From Dehalococcoides sp. JdFR-54 (GTDB lineage: Bacteria; Chloroflexota; Dehalococcoidia; JdFR-54), in contig MTNP01000052.1 of the NCBI GenBank assembly GCA_002011475.1, positions 1-41,075 on the forward strand: DNA of 41,075 nt, written 5' to 3'. Position numbers and translations under genes: made by a program. Numbering within the stretch: the first letter of the stretch is position 1; every line of letters begins with the position of its first letter. Below the pieces are notes generated by a model that was not told the DNA's origin, made no database searches, and saw only the letters and a program-made list of their open reading frames with translations. Of this stretch, positions 16,586-25,116 are shown piece after piece.

Positions 16586-17301
16586 GGCCGCCCCTTGAGC
16601 TGTTCCATAAACCTCAGGGCATCCTCATACATGGAGAGGTTATTGAACAGGACATAGTTCTCCCCCTCCCCCAGCCTCCCCCTGAGCCAGCCCAGCTCCT
16701 CATCGCTGTAGTGATGCCGGTAGCCGGGGCCACCATGGAGGCGAAGGTATCGCATCCCCGGGGAGAGGGGCTCCGCCTCAAAGGGATCCACGCAGTGGAC
16801 CAGGCCCAGCTCCTGGCACAGCCCCCGGATGGTCTCCCTGGCCCACTGCCCCCTGGGCTCCCAGGCAAATAAGAAGCCCTTTCTATCGATGGCCCGGAAA
16901 AATTGTGACATATTTCTGATATTGTCCTCCAGGTCGGAAAAGCTGGCCGGGCACTGAAAGACTATGACCCTGGCCTCCAGCGCCTCGGCTATCTCCTCAG
17001 TCCGCCGCCAGGCCTGCCACACCTGATCGGTCGGTCGAAACAGGCCGTAGCTGTCTCTGTGGCTGGCCGGGATCTCCAGGCCAGCGCGGCGGTAGGTGGG
17101 GCTGGAGGGGGGGTGGGTGATGAGCTGCCACGCCTTGAGGGTGAACTCAAAGCCGGGAGGGGCCTGCTGCCGCCAGCGCCGCGCCGTGGCCACCTGGGGC
17201 GGTTTGTAGAAGGTCTGCTGCACCTCCACCAGCCTGAAATGATCGAAGTATTCCTTTTGCCCCCTGGCAAAACCGCAACAGCCCACCTTGATGCTCACCA
17301 C
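16582..17301 (-). CDS. DUF72 (YecE-like) family protein
   Basis: A 239-residue TIM-barrel protein of unknown activity. Typical segments: IKVGCCGFARGQKEYFDHFRLVEVQQTFYKPP at the start, FEFTLKAWQLITH, VIVFQCPASF, FAWEPRGQWARETI and RYLRLHGG. GTG at 17301 or the adjacent GTG at 17298 can serve as start, with GAGGGGGG just upstream. It is coupled to DUF488 by a 4-nt overlap and follows the HTH gene by 22 nt, so all are probably under the HTH gene's promoter. Confidence 0.88.
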   Translation of the reverse strand: MVSIKVGCCGFARGQKEYFDHFRLVEVQQTFYKPPQVATARRWRQQAPPGFEFTLKAWQLITHPPSSPTYRRAGLEIPASHRDSYGLFRPTDQVWQAWRRTEEIAEALEARVIVFQCPASFSDLEDNIRNMSQFFRAIDRKGFLFAWEPRGQWARETIRGLCQELGLVHCVDPFEAEPLSPGMRYLRLHGGPGYRHHYSDEELGWLRGRLGEGENYVLFNNLSMYEDALRFMEQLKGRP

Positions 17302-17323
17302 ACCCCCCTCGCTTCAAGGGACC

Positions 17324-17578
17324 TCATTTCGGTTCCCCAGCCTCCTTGCCCGGGCCATTCACCTTATATTCGAAGCCGGCGCGCTCGGCCACCAGGGAGA
17401 GCAGGGTGGCCGAGGCCCCCCGGGGCCGGTACATCCCCCTCTCCCATTCGCTGATGGTCTGCTGCCGGGTGCCCAGCTCCCCGGCCAGTTCCTCCTGGGT
17501 CAGCCCCAGGTGCTGCCTCAGGGCCCGGATGCTGCCCTTGTCCCAGCGGAACCTCTTCGGCCTATACCTCCGTCTCAC
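17324..17578 (-). CDS. XRE-type helix-turn-helix transcriptional regulator
   Basis: 84 residues with a single Cro/C1-type HTH (about 16-60): IRALRQHLGLTQEELAGELGTRQQTISEWERGMYRPRGAS. This matches the small DNA-binding proteins seen as antitoxins or autorepressors. The rest is a basic N-terminal tail (MRRRYRPKRFRWDK) and a short C-terminus. The promoter -10 at 17590-17585 places the transcript start at about the GTG itself, so the mRNA is probably leaderless. The spacer of that promoter contains the 18-bp element, so negative autoregulation is likely. It heads the DUF72-DUF488-DUF2851 cluster. Confidence 0.82.
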   Translation of the reverse strand: MRRRYRPKRFRWDKGSIRALRQHLGLTQEELAGELGTRQQTISEWERGMYRPRGASATLLSLVAERAGFEYKVNGPGKEAGEPK

Positions 17579-17584
17579 AAGCCC

Positions 17585-17613
17585 ATTTTACACGGAATAG
17601 TGTAGGCTGTCAA
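17585..17613 (-). promoter_or_regulatory. HTH-operon promoter with embedded 18-bp operator, copy 2
   Basis: On the minus strand: TTGACA at 17613-17608, a 17-nt spacer, and TAAAAT at 17590-17585. The spacer and part of the -10 are the 18-bp element (plus-strand TTTACACGGAATAGTGTA, 17587-17604) also found at 16100-16117. Occupancy would block RNA polymerase. The predicted transcript start is at about 17578, the first base of the GTG. Confidence 0.68.
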
Positions 17614-17728
17614 GGCCAAAATGAAGAGAATTTGCGAGATATTGGGAAAAACGGGAATTACATATGGGATTGGGTTATCAGTATGCTCCTGAACCTTCAG
17701 ATATGATGCTGGTCTCCTGCAAAGGGAC

Positions 17729-17757
17729 TTGCACCCCCATGCGCTTTGCGCTATCAT
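17729..17757 (+). promoter_or_regulatory. groESL promoter
   Basis: TTGCAC at 17729-17734, a 17-nt spacer, and TATCAT at 17752-17757. The transcript would start near 17764, inside the CIRCE element that follows. The rest of 17614-17728 shows nothing I can name. Confidence 0.68.
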
Positions 17758-17760
17758 GGA

Positions 17761-17787
17761 TTAGCACTCTCCGAGGGAGAGTGCTAA
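17761..17787. promoter_or_regulatory. CIRCE element (HrcA operator)
   Basis: A perfect 9-bp inverted repeat TTAGCACTC-N9-GAGTGCTAA matching the CIRCE consensus exactly. It lies between the promoter and groES, where HrcA represses transcription until heat shock. hrcA itself is not in the window. Confidence 0.95.
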
Positions 17788-17827
17788 AATATTGCTGTAT
17801 AAGTCGAGCGAGGAAGGAGGACCGAAA

Positions 17828-19764
<1,937 letters not shown>

Positions 19765-19776
19765 GCGGCTCAGCTT

Positions 19777-19803
19777 GGGGGGGCCGAATTCGGCCCCCCC
19801 TTT
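19777..19803 (+). terminator. groESL terminator
   Basis: A perfect 10-bp stem (GGGGGGGCCG/CGGCCCCCCC) with an AATT loop, followed by TTT. It starts 13 nt after the groEL stop. The T-tract is short, but the stem is very strong. Confidence 0.75.
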
Positions 19804-19813
19804 GACCTGGGCG
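19801..19813 (+). repeat. Interspersed repeat core (copy b)
   Basis: TTTGACCTGGGCG abuts the groESL terminator stem. It is one mismatch from the core TTTCGACCTGGGCG of the intergenic repeat family. The segment 19814-19872 holds nothing else I recognise. Confidence 0.5.
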
Positions 19814-19872
19814 CTTTCCCCCGGCACGTGAGAAGAACCGCTGGTCAGCGCTAGCATTGCTCGGGAATCTGA

Positions 19873-19908
19873 CACCCAGGTCGAAACAGGTCGAAAAAGG
19901 TCAAAAAA
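19873..19908 (-). repeat. Interspersed repeat copy c with a 10-bp tandem
   Basis: On the minus strand the core TTTCGACCTGGGTG is preceded by two further degenerate 10-bp units (TTTTTTGACC, then TTTTTCGACC). The stop codon of the M16 peptidase (TGA, 19903-19901) lies inside the most degenerate unit, so the repeat defines the gene's end. Confidence 0.6.
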
Positions 19909-21163
19909 GGAGCCTGGTCTCCAGACGCTCCACGTTCACCGCTGGGCCCACCACCGCCAGATTTAGCTTCTCGGCCACCAGGAGCCCCCCAGCCACCCGC
20001 CTCAGGTCCTGGGGGGTGATGGCATCCGCGATGGCCAGCATCTCGTCCACGGTGTAGACGTGGTCGGTGAGGAGTTCCTGGGCCCCCAACCAGCCGGCGA
20101 CGGCCCGGGTATCCTCCAGGCGAAGGAGCAGCCTCCCTTTGGCCTGCTCCTTGGCCCTGAGCAATTCATCGTCGGGCACCCCGTCGCGGAGCCGGGCCAG
20201 CTCCTCGAGGATGACCGATAGGGCCGTCTCCAGGTTAGAGGGGGCCACCGAGGCCGAAATTATCACCGAGCCACAGTCGCGGTAATGGCTGACAAAGCTA
20301 TGGATATCGTAGGCCAGGCCCCGCCGCTCCCTGAGCTCCAGGAAGAGGCGGCTGCTCATGCCCTCCCCCAGGATGATATTGAGCAGGTCCAGGCTAAAGC
20401 GGTCGGGGTGCTCATGGGATAGCCCCCGCAGCCCCAGGCACAGGTGAATCAGCTCGGTATCCCGGGCCTCTGCCCGGAGCTGGGGGCGAGTCTGCTGGTC
20501 GTTGGCGCGGTACCAGGGGCGGGGCTGGCCGGGGGGCCAGTCGGACACGATGTCCAGGAGGCTTGCCAGCACCTCTTCATGGTCGATGTCCCCGGCCACG
20601 CCGACCACGGCGTTATCGGGGGTGTACTGAGCTGCCAGGTAGTCCAGCAACTGCTGACGGGAGAGGGCGGCCACCGTTTCCTTGCTCCCGGCCACATCCC
20701 GCCCCAGGGCCTGCCCCGGCCACAGCACCTCATCGATGAGCATGTCCACCCGCTGCGATGGGGAATCCAGGCCGGAGTTTATCTCGTTGATGATGACCTG
20801 GCGCTCCTTCTCCACCTCCCCAGGGTCCAAGAGGGAATGGCGCACCATATCATTGAGTACCTCCAGGGCCAGGGGGAAATAGGGCCGGGTCACCTTGCAC
20901 CAGAAGGCGGTCAGCTCCTTGTCGGTGCCCCCGTTGAGGATACCCCCCACCCCCTCGATGGCCTGGGCCACCTCTTGGGGGGTGGGACGACGCTGGTTGC
21001 CCTTGAAGCACAGGTGCTCCAGGAAGTGGGAAATACCGGCCTCGGCCTCGCTTTCATAGCGGGAGCCCGCGCCCAGGAAGAAGCTCACGGCGATGGAATA
21101 CGCCTGGGGCATCTTCGAGGTGAGGAGACGGAGGCCATTGGGCAGGACCGTCCTCCGATACAT
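19901..21163 (-). CDS. M16 family zinc metallopeptidase (processing peptidase-like)
   Basis: About 420 residues, the normal size for single-chain bacterial M16B peptidases. The inverted zinc motif HFLEH (H46, E49, H50) is intact, with the downstream Glu in ERQVIINEIN. The second, inactive half carries ELRERRGLAYDIHSF, the substrate-binding R/Y region of the family. Likely a cytoplasmic or secreted peptide-degrading enzyme; no signal peptide is evident. ATG at 21163 has AAAGG 6 nt upstream; ATG at 21169 is also in frame but abuts that site. Own promoter at 21221-21192. The last codons fall in repeat sequence. Confidence 0.92.
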   Translation of the reverse strand: MYRRTVLPNGLRLLTSKMPQAYSIAVSFFLGAGSRYESEAEAGISHFLEHLCFKGNQRRPTPQEVAQAIEGVGGILNGGTDKELTAFWCKVTRPYFPLALEVLNDMVRHSLLDPGEVEKERQVIINEINSGLDSPSQRVDMLIDEVLWPGQALGRDVAGSKETVAALSRQQLLDYLAAQYTPDNAVVGVAGDIDHEEVLASLLDIVSDWPPGQPRPWYRANDQQTRPQLRAEARDTELIHLCLGLRGLSHEHPDRFSLDLLNIILGEGMSSRLFLELRERRGLAYDIHSFVSHYRDCGSVIISASVAPSNLETALSVILEELARLRDGVPDDELLRAKEQAKGRLLLRLEDTRAVAGWLGAQELLTDHVYTVDEMLAIADAITPQDLRRVAGGLLVAEKLNLAVVGPAVNVERLETRLLF

Positions 21164-21191
21164 GGCCATCCTTTCTCAGGTCTGTCTCCCT

Positions 21192-21221
21192 ATTCTAGTT
21201 TTGGGGTAGCTGGGCTGTCAA
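21192..21221 (-). promoter_or_regulatory. M16 peptidase promoter
   Basis: On the minus strand: consensus TTGACA at 21221-21216, an 18-nt spacer, and TAGAAT at 21197-21192. The leader is about 20 nt. Confidence 0.7.
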
Positions 21222-21228
21222 TTTTTTT

Positions 21229-21322
21229 CTTTCGACCTGGGCGTTCCTCTCCGGGCCATCGCCCCTTTCGACCTGGGTGCCAGGTCTTCTTAAATGCTAA
21301 TCACTTATGGGGGGCGTTTAAG
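21229..21322 (+). repeat. Long intergenic repeat, left copy (d), before thioredoxin genes
   Basis: About 95 bp with two cores (TTTCGACCTGGGCG at 21230, TTTCGACCTGGGTG at 21266), a GACCTGG/CCAGGTC hairpin at the second core, then TCTTCTTAAATGCTAATC and GGGCGTTTAAG. It aligns in direct orientation with 23034-23131 on the other side of trxA-trxB with few differences. Confidence 0.72.
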
Positions 21323-21345
21323 AGGGGCGGAGTCCCTCTTTTTAC

Positions 21346-21378
21346 TTATCCCCCTCTCCTGTTAGGAGAGGGGGATAA
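21346..21378. repeat. Perfect 15-bp hairpin, REP-like element
   Basis: Arms from TTATCCCCCTCTCCT and its exact complement enclose a 3-nt GTT loop. The following GGGGGTGAGGTTAAAAT resembles palindromic intergenic elements I associate with Chloroflexi and Cyanobacteria (recollection, not checked). It lies upstream of the trxA promoter, so it is not that gene's terminator; it might serve as an end for upstream transcripts. Confidence 0.55.
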
Positions 21379-21407
21379 AGGGGGTGAGGTTAAAATAAAA
21401 ACCTTCC

Positions 21408-21436
21408 TTGACAGACCCCCAAGCCAGGGCTAAGAT
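21408..21436 (+). promoter_or_regulatory. trxA operon promoter
   Basis: Consensus TTGACA at 21408-21413, a 17-nt spacer, and TAAGAT at 21431-21436. The start near 21443 gives a leader of about 24 nt. Confidence 0.78.
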
Positions 21437-21466
21437 GAAAAGGACACCCAAAGGCAAGGAGTGAAT

Positions 21467-21790
21467 ATGGCCGAACCCATCGACGTTGACGATAACAGCT
21501 TCGACGAGGTGGTCTTGAAGGCAGAGACCCCTGTCCTGGTAGACTTCTGGGCCCCGTGGTGTGGCCCGTGCCAGATGATAGCCCCATTGGTGAAGGAGCT
21601 GGCCAGCGAGTACCAGGACAGGGTCACCTTCGCTAAGGTCAACGTGGACGAAAACCCCCGGTCGGCCACCAAGTTCGGGATCCGCGCCATCCCCACCCTG
21701 CTCATCTTCCGCGACGGTCAGCCGGTCAAGCAGGTGGTGGGCTTCACCCCCAAGGGGGAGCTGAAGAAACAACTGGACGCCGTCCTCTAG
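21467..21790 (+). CDS. trxA: Thioredoxin
   Basis: A 107-residue cytoplasmic disulfide reductase. The active site is WCGPC (C32, C35) in VDFWAPWCGPCQMIAPLV, the cis-Pro is in IRAIPTLLIF, and the family end GFTPKGELKKQLD is present. ATG at 21467 is preferred because AAGGAG ends 5 nt upstream; GTG at 21461 overlaps that site. It is the first gene of a three-gene redox operon with its reductase trxB. Confidence 0.95.
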   Translation: MAEPIDVDDNSFDEVVLKAETPVLVDFWAPWCGPCQMIAPLVKELASEYQDRVTFAKVNVDENPRSATKFGIRAIPTLLIFRDGQPVKQVVGFTPKGELKKQLDAVL

Positions 21791-21800
21791 GGGGCGGGGG

Positions 21801-22139
21801 ATGGCTGCCCGGCCTCTGAGAGTGGTCATCTTCGATGATAGCCAGGGTCATCCCGGGTGCGATGCTGAGTGTGGGCTGGACCTCCGTTCCCTAAGGGTGC
21901 AGCAGGAAATTCTGGAGAGGCTCCGCCAGCGCTTCGGGGAGGGGGTGAGCATCGAATATCACGACCTCCATGACCCCCAAATCCGAGACCAACACCCGGA
22001 TATCGCGGAGAGGGTGGCTGCCCAGAGCCTGGAGCTGCCCCTGTTGCTCATCAATGGCAAGCCCCGTATCGCCGGCTACTTCGATGCCCGCATGCTGGTG
22101 GACATGATCGAGGCCGAGATGGAGATGGGCAGTGGCTAG
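21801..22139 (+). CDS. Small thioredoxin-fold protein (YuzD/DUF1462-like?)
   Basis: 112 residues. The order beta-strand (LRVVIFDD), CxxxC (C20, C24 in GCDAEC), helix, second strand (VSIEYHDLHDPQI), then a probable cis-Pro in LELPLLLINGKPRIAGYFD is that of a small thioredoxin fold. It resembles YuzD/DUF1462 proteins in layout, though the CX3C spacing differs from a usual CXXC redox site. Lying 10 nt after trxA and overlapping trxB by 8 nt, it is probably a substrate or partner of the thioredoxin system. The exact family is unsure. Confidence 0.7.
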   Translation: MAARPLRVVIFDDSQGHPGCDAECGLDLRSLRVQQEILERLRQRFGEGVSIEYHDLHDPQIRDQHPDIAERVAAQSLELPLLLINGKPRIAGYFDARMLVDMIEAEMEMGSG

Positions 22140-23046
22140 CTATCAGGTGGTCATCATTGGCGGCGGTCCGGCGGGACTCAGCGCCGGGCTTTACGCCTCT
22201 CGGTCGGGCCTGAAATGCCTGCTGCTGGAACGGGGCATGTTCGGCGGCCAGATAGTGAACGCCCGGCGGGTGGAGAACTACCCCGGCTTCCCCGAGGGCA
22301 TCCCCGGCTGGGAGCTGGGCTCGCTGATGCACCAGCAGGCCACCCGATACGGTCTGGAGAGCATCACCGCCGAGGTCATGGCCCTATCCGCAGGCCCGCC
22401 CTATAGGGTGTTCACCAGTCAGGGCACCTTTGAGGCACAGACCATTATCATCGCCGCCGGCTCCGAGCCCCGCAAGCTGGGCATCCCCGGCGAGGATAGG
22501 CTGCTGGGCCACGGCGTCTCCTATTGCGCCACTTGCGATGGCTTCTTCTTCCGCGACCAGGAGGTGGCGGTGGTGGGCGGGGGCGACACCGCCCTCACCG
22601 ATGCCCTGGAGCTGGCTCAGCACGCCCGCAGGGTCTATGTGATCCACCGCCGGGACCAGCTCCGAGCGAGCCAAGTGCTCCAGGAGAGGGCCTTCGCCCA
22701 GCCCAAGCTGGAGTTCATCTGGGACACGGTGGTGGAGGAGATCGGCGGGGAGGAGCTGGTAAGCCAGCTCCGGCTGCGCCACCTGAAAACGGGGCAGCTT
22801 TCCACCCTGAAGGTGTCGGGCATCTTCGTGGCCATAGGGCTCAAGCCCAACGGCCAGCGCTTCGCCACCGCGGTAGCCCTGAACGAGACGGGCCACATCG
22901 TCACCGATGAGCTGATGGCCACCTCCGCACCCGGCATCTTCGCCGCCGGCGATATCCGGAGGAACTCGGCCCGCCAGGCCATCACCGCCGCCGGGGATGG
23001 GGCTACCGCCGCCATCTCCGCCTTCAAATACCTCTTTTCGACCTAG
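22132..23046 (+). CDS. trxB: Thioredoxin reductase (NADPH, FAD)
   Basis: 304 residues. The FAD-binding GGGPAGLSAGLYASRSG is at about 10-26, the redox motif CATC (C132, C135) in SYCATCDGFFF, the NADPH loop VVGGGDTALTDALELA with HRRDQLRAS, and the C-terminal FAD motif GIFAAGDIR. It reduces the TrxA encoded two genes upstream. GTG at 22132 overlaps the preceding stop. The last codons, FST-stop, are read from a copy of the intergenic repeat whose GG became AG, creating the TAG. Confidence 0.94.
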   Translation: MASYQVVIIGGGPAGLSAGLYASRSGLKCLLLERGMFGGQIVNARRVENYPGFPEGIPGWELGSLMHQQATRYGLESITAEVMALSAGPPYRVFTSQGTFEAQTIIIAAGSEPRKLGIPGEDRLLGHGVSYCATCDGFFFRDQEVAVVGGGDTALTDALELAQHARRVYVIHRRDQLRASQVLQERAFAQPKLEFIWDTVVEEIGGEELVSQLRLRHLKTGQLSTLKVSGIFVAIGLKPNGQRFATAVALNETGHIVTDELMATSAPGIFAAGDIRRNSARQAITAAGDGATAAISAFKYLFST

Positions 23047-23131
23047 GCGTTTATCTCTGGGCTGTGCCAGTCCGCCTTTTCGACCTGGGCGCCAGGTCTT
23101 CTCAAATGCTAATCTATTATCGGGCGTTTAA
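23034..23131 (+). repeat. Long intergenic repeat, right copy (e), overlapping the end of trxB
   Basis: Direct-orientation copy of 21229-21322: cores TTTTCGACCTAGGCG (23035) and TTTTCGACCTGGGCG (23077), the CCAGGTC hairpin arm, TCTTCTCAAATGCTAATC and GGGCGTTTAAG. The first 13 bp are coding (end of trxB). Confidence 0.72.
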
Positions 23132-23173
23132 GGGCATACCTTGACCCCTTGACAAACCCCGCCCGGAGTGGCA

Positions 23174-23199
23174 TTCTATTTAATAGAACATATATTCTA
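23174..23199. promoter_or_regulatory. Overlapping AT-rich inverted repeats, LexA-like, upstream of rplI-dnaB
   Basis: TTCTATT-T-AATAGAA (23174-23188) and TAGAA-CATATA-TTCTA (23184-23199) overlap. The second contains GAACATATATTC, one base from the GAAC-N4-GTTC LexA box of Gram-positive bacteria. They lie about 75-100 nt upstream of the rplI promoter. Operator role is inference. Confidence 0.4.
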
Positions 23200-23268
23200 A
23201 AAAGGTTTTGCCGCCAATCCCACCCCGCCCCATACAGGGTGGGTCTTGACAGGGCGGCCTAGCCATAC

Positions 23269-23277
23269 TGGTATAAT
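23269..23277 (+). promoter_or_regulatory. Extended -10 promoter of rplI-dnaB operon
   Basis: TGG followed by a perfect TATAAT (23272-23277). A TTGACA at 23246-23251 is 20 nt upstream, too far for normal use, so the extended -10 probably drives it. The leader is about 12 nt. A hairpin CCCACCC/GGGTGGG lies before it (about 23219-23243). Confidence 0.65.
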
Positions 23278-23295
23278 TCCCAACAAGGGGCTGCG

Positions 23296-23748
23296 GTGAA
23301 AGTGATATTCCTCTCCAACGTGGCCGGTGCGGGCAAGACCGGGGAGGTCAAGGAGGTGGCCGATGGCTATGCCCGCAATTACCTATTGCCCCGGGGATTG
23401 GCGGTGCTGGCCACCCCCGCGGCCCTGAAGATGACCGAAAATCAGCGCCAGGCCCTGGCCCAGCGCCAGGCCCGGCTCCACTCCCAGGAGCTGGAGGTGG
23501 CGGGGCGGTTGGAGGGGGTGGAGGTTCGCCTCCAGGCCCGGGTGGGGGCTGGGGGACGTCTGTATGGCTCGGTCACCGCCGCCGATATCGCCGAGGAGAT
23601 CGCTCGGCTCAGCGGCCTGGACATAGATAAGAAAAAGATAGAGCTGGAGGCGCCCATTCGCCACCTGGGCAGCTATCAGGTGACTGTCAAGCTGTCCCAG
23701 GGGGTGGCCCCCAAGGTCAGGGTCATTGTGGAGGAGGCCCAGGGGTGA
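23296..23748 (+). CDS. rplI: Ribosomal protein L9
   Basis: A 150-residue large-subunit protein. The N-terminal domain [36 protein letters not shown] is the family signature. A connecting helix (about 50-75) and a C-terminal domain ([25 protein letters not shown]) follow. GTG at 23296 has AAGGGG 5 nt upstream. It heads an operon with dnaB, an rplI-dnaB linkage common in bacteria. Confidence 0.96.
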   Translation: MKVIFLSNVAGAGKTGEVKEVADGYARNYLLPRGLAVLATPAALKMTENQRQALAQRQARLHSQELEVAGRLEGVEVRLQARVGAGGRLYGSVTAADIAEEIARLSGLDIDKKKIELEAPIRHLGSYQVTVKLSQGVAPKVRVIVEEAQG

Positions 23749-23751
23749 GCC

Positions 23752-25116
23752 ATGGCTGAGGAGAGATTGCCCCCCCACGATGTGGCTGCTGAGGAGGCTG
23801 TCCTGGGCTCGCTCTTGGTGGACAGCGCGGCCATGGTGGAGGTGGCTGACGCGGTGGAGCCCCAGGACTTCTTCCGGGAGCAGAACCGGTGGCTGTACGA
23901 GGCCTGCCTAGCCCTGTATCGGCGGGAGGAGCCCCTAAACCAGGTGACGGTGGCCCATGAGCTGGCCCGCCAGGGCCGACTAGAGGAGGTGGGCGGGGTG
24001 GCCTATATCCTGCACCTCATCTCCAGTGTGCCCACCTCCGTCCATGCCAGGTACTATGCCCAGATCGTGCACCGCCTGGCTGTGATGCGGTCTCTAATAG
24101 TGGCCGGGGGTCAGATCGCCGCCCTGGGCTACCAGGCAGGGCCCGATGAGGAGGCCACCCTGGACAAGGCCGAAGACATCCTGTTCCGCCTCCGTCATGG
24201 CCAGCGCCCCCGGGATTTCGTCTCCATCAGAGATGAGCTCAGCCGCTATTTCGAGGAGGCGCCCCCCACCCCCCTAGAGGAGGCGGCGGGGCGGATTCCC
24301 CGGGTCTTCACCGGCTTCGGCGACCTGGACGAGCTGATGGGCGGCCTGCAACGCTCCGACCTGATAATCCTGGGTGCCCGGCCCAGCCAGGGCAAGACCA
24401 GCCTGGCCATAAACATCGCCCGCAATGCCGCCCTGGAGCAGCGGGCCAAGGTGGCCATGTTCAGCCTGGAGATGGCCCGGGGGCCCCTGGTGCAGCGCTT
24501 CCTCTCCGCCGAGGCCGGGGTGGATACCAGGAGGGTTCGACTCGGCCTGTACAGTGAAGAGGAGGAGCAGCGCATCATGGAGGCCAGCGGGCTGTTGGCC
24601 GAGGCCCCCATCTATATCGACGATTCGCCCCTATTGCGCCTGGTGGAGCTGCGCAGCAAGGCGCGCCGCCTCTGGTATGACCAGGGCATTGACCTGATCA
24701 TCGTCGACTACCTGCAATTGGTGCAGGGCGATGGCCGTACCGAGAGCCGGGTTCAGGAGGTCAGTGACATCTCCCGGGGCCTCAAGTCCCTGGCCCGGGA
24801 GCTTGAGGTGCCAGTGCTGGCCGTCTCCCAGCTCAGCCGGGCAGTGGAGGCCAGGGCCAGCCACCGCCCCGTGCTCTCCGACCTCAGGGAGAGCGGCAGC
24901 CTGGAGCAGGACGCCGATGCCGTCCTCTTTATCCACCGCGAAGAGGCCTACTATACCGAGGAGGAGTGGCTGCGACAGAACTTCGATAAGCCCTACCCCC
25001 GGGGTCAGGCCAACATCATCGTGGCCAAGCAGCGCAATGGCCCCACCGGGCAGGTAGACCTCCGCTTTGTACCCCGACTGGCCAAGTTCGAGGACTGGAG
25101 GGAGCGGGAGGAGTGA
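23752..25116 (+). CDS. dnaB: Replicative DNA helicase DnaB
   Basis: A 454-residue hexameric fork helicase. The N-terminal primase-interacting domain (PPHDVAAEEAVLGSLL) and linker precede a RecA-like motor from about residue 183: GFGDLDELMGGLQRSDLIILGARPSQGKTS with Walker A at 208-216, MFSLEM, Walker B DLIIVDYLQL, and SQLSRAVEAR..LSDLRESGSLEQDADAVLF. No intein interrupts it. ATG is 3 nt after the rplI stop; the end overlaps the next gene by 4 nt. Confidence 0.96.
   Translation: MAEERLPPHDVAAEEAVLGSLLVDSAAMVEVADAVEPQDFFREQNRWLYEACLALYRREEPLNQVTVAHELARQGRLEEVGGVAYILHLISSVPTSVHARYYAQIVHRLAVMRSLIVAGGQIAALGYQAGPDEEATLDKAEDILFRLRHGQRPRDFVSIRDELSRYFEEAPPTPLEEAAGRIPRVFTGFGDLDELMGGLQRSDLIILGARPSQGKTSLAINIARNAALEQRAKVAMFSLEMARGPLVQRFLSAEAGVDTRRVRLGLYSEEEEQRIMEASGLLAEAPIYIDDSPLLRLVELRSKARRLWYDQGIDLIIVDYLQLVQGDGRTESRVQEVSDISRGLKSLARELEVPVLAVSQLSRAVEARASHRPVLSDLRESGSLEQDADAVLFIHREEAYYTEEEWLRQNFDKPYPRGQANIIVAKQRNGPTGQVDLRFVPRLAKFEDWREREE

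Noticed and set aside
16139-17578. HTH/DUF72/DUF488 group as a toxin-antitoxin pair
   Set aside because: The HTH protein resembles small antitoxins, but no RelE/HigB/HipA-like toxin adjoins it; DUF72 and DUF488 are not known toxins.
19873-19908. 10-bp tandem units considered as a CRISPR fragment
   Set aside because: Units are contiguous without spacers and too short; they belong to the interspersed repeat family.
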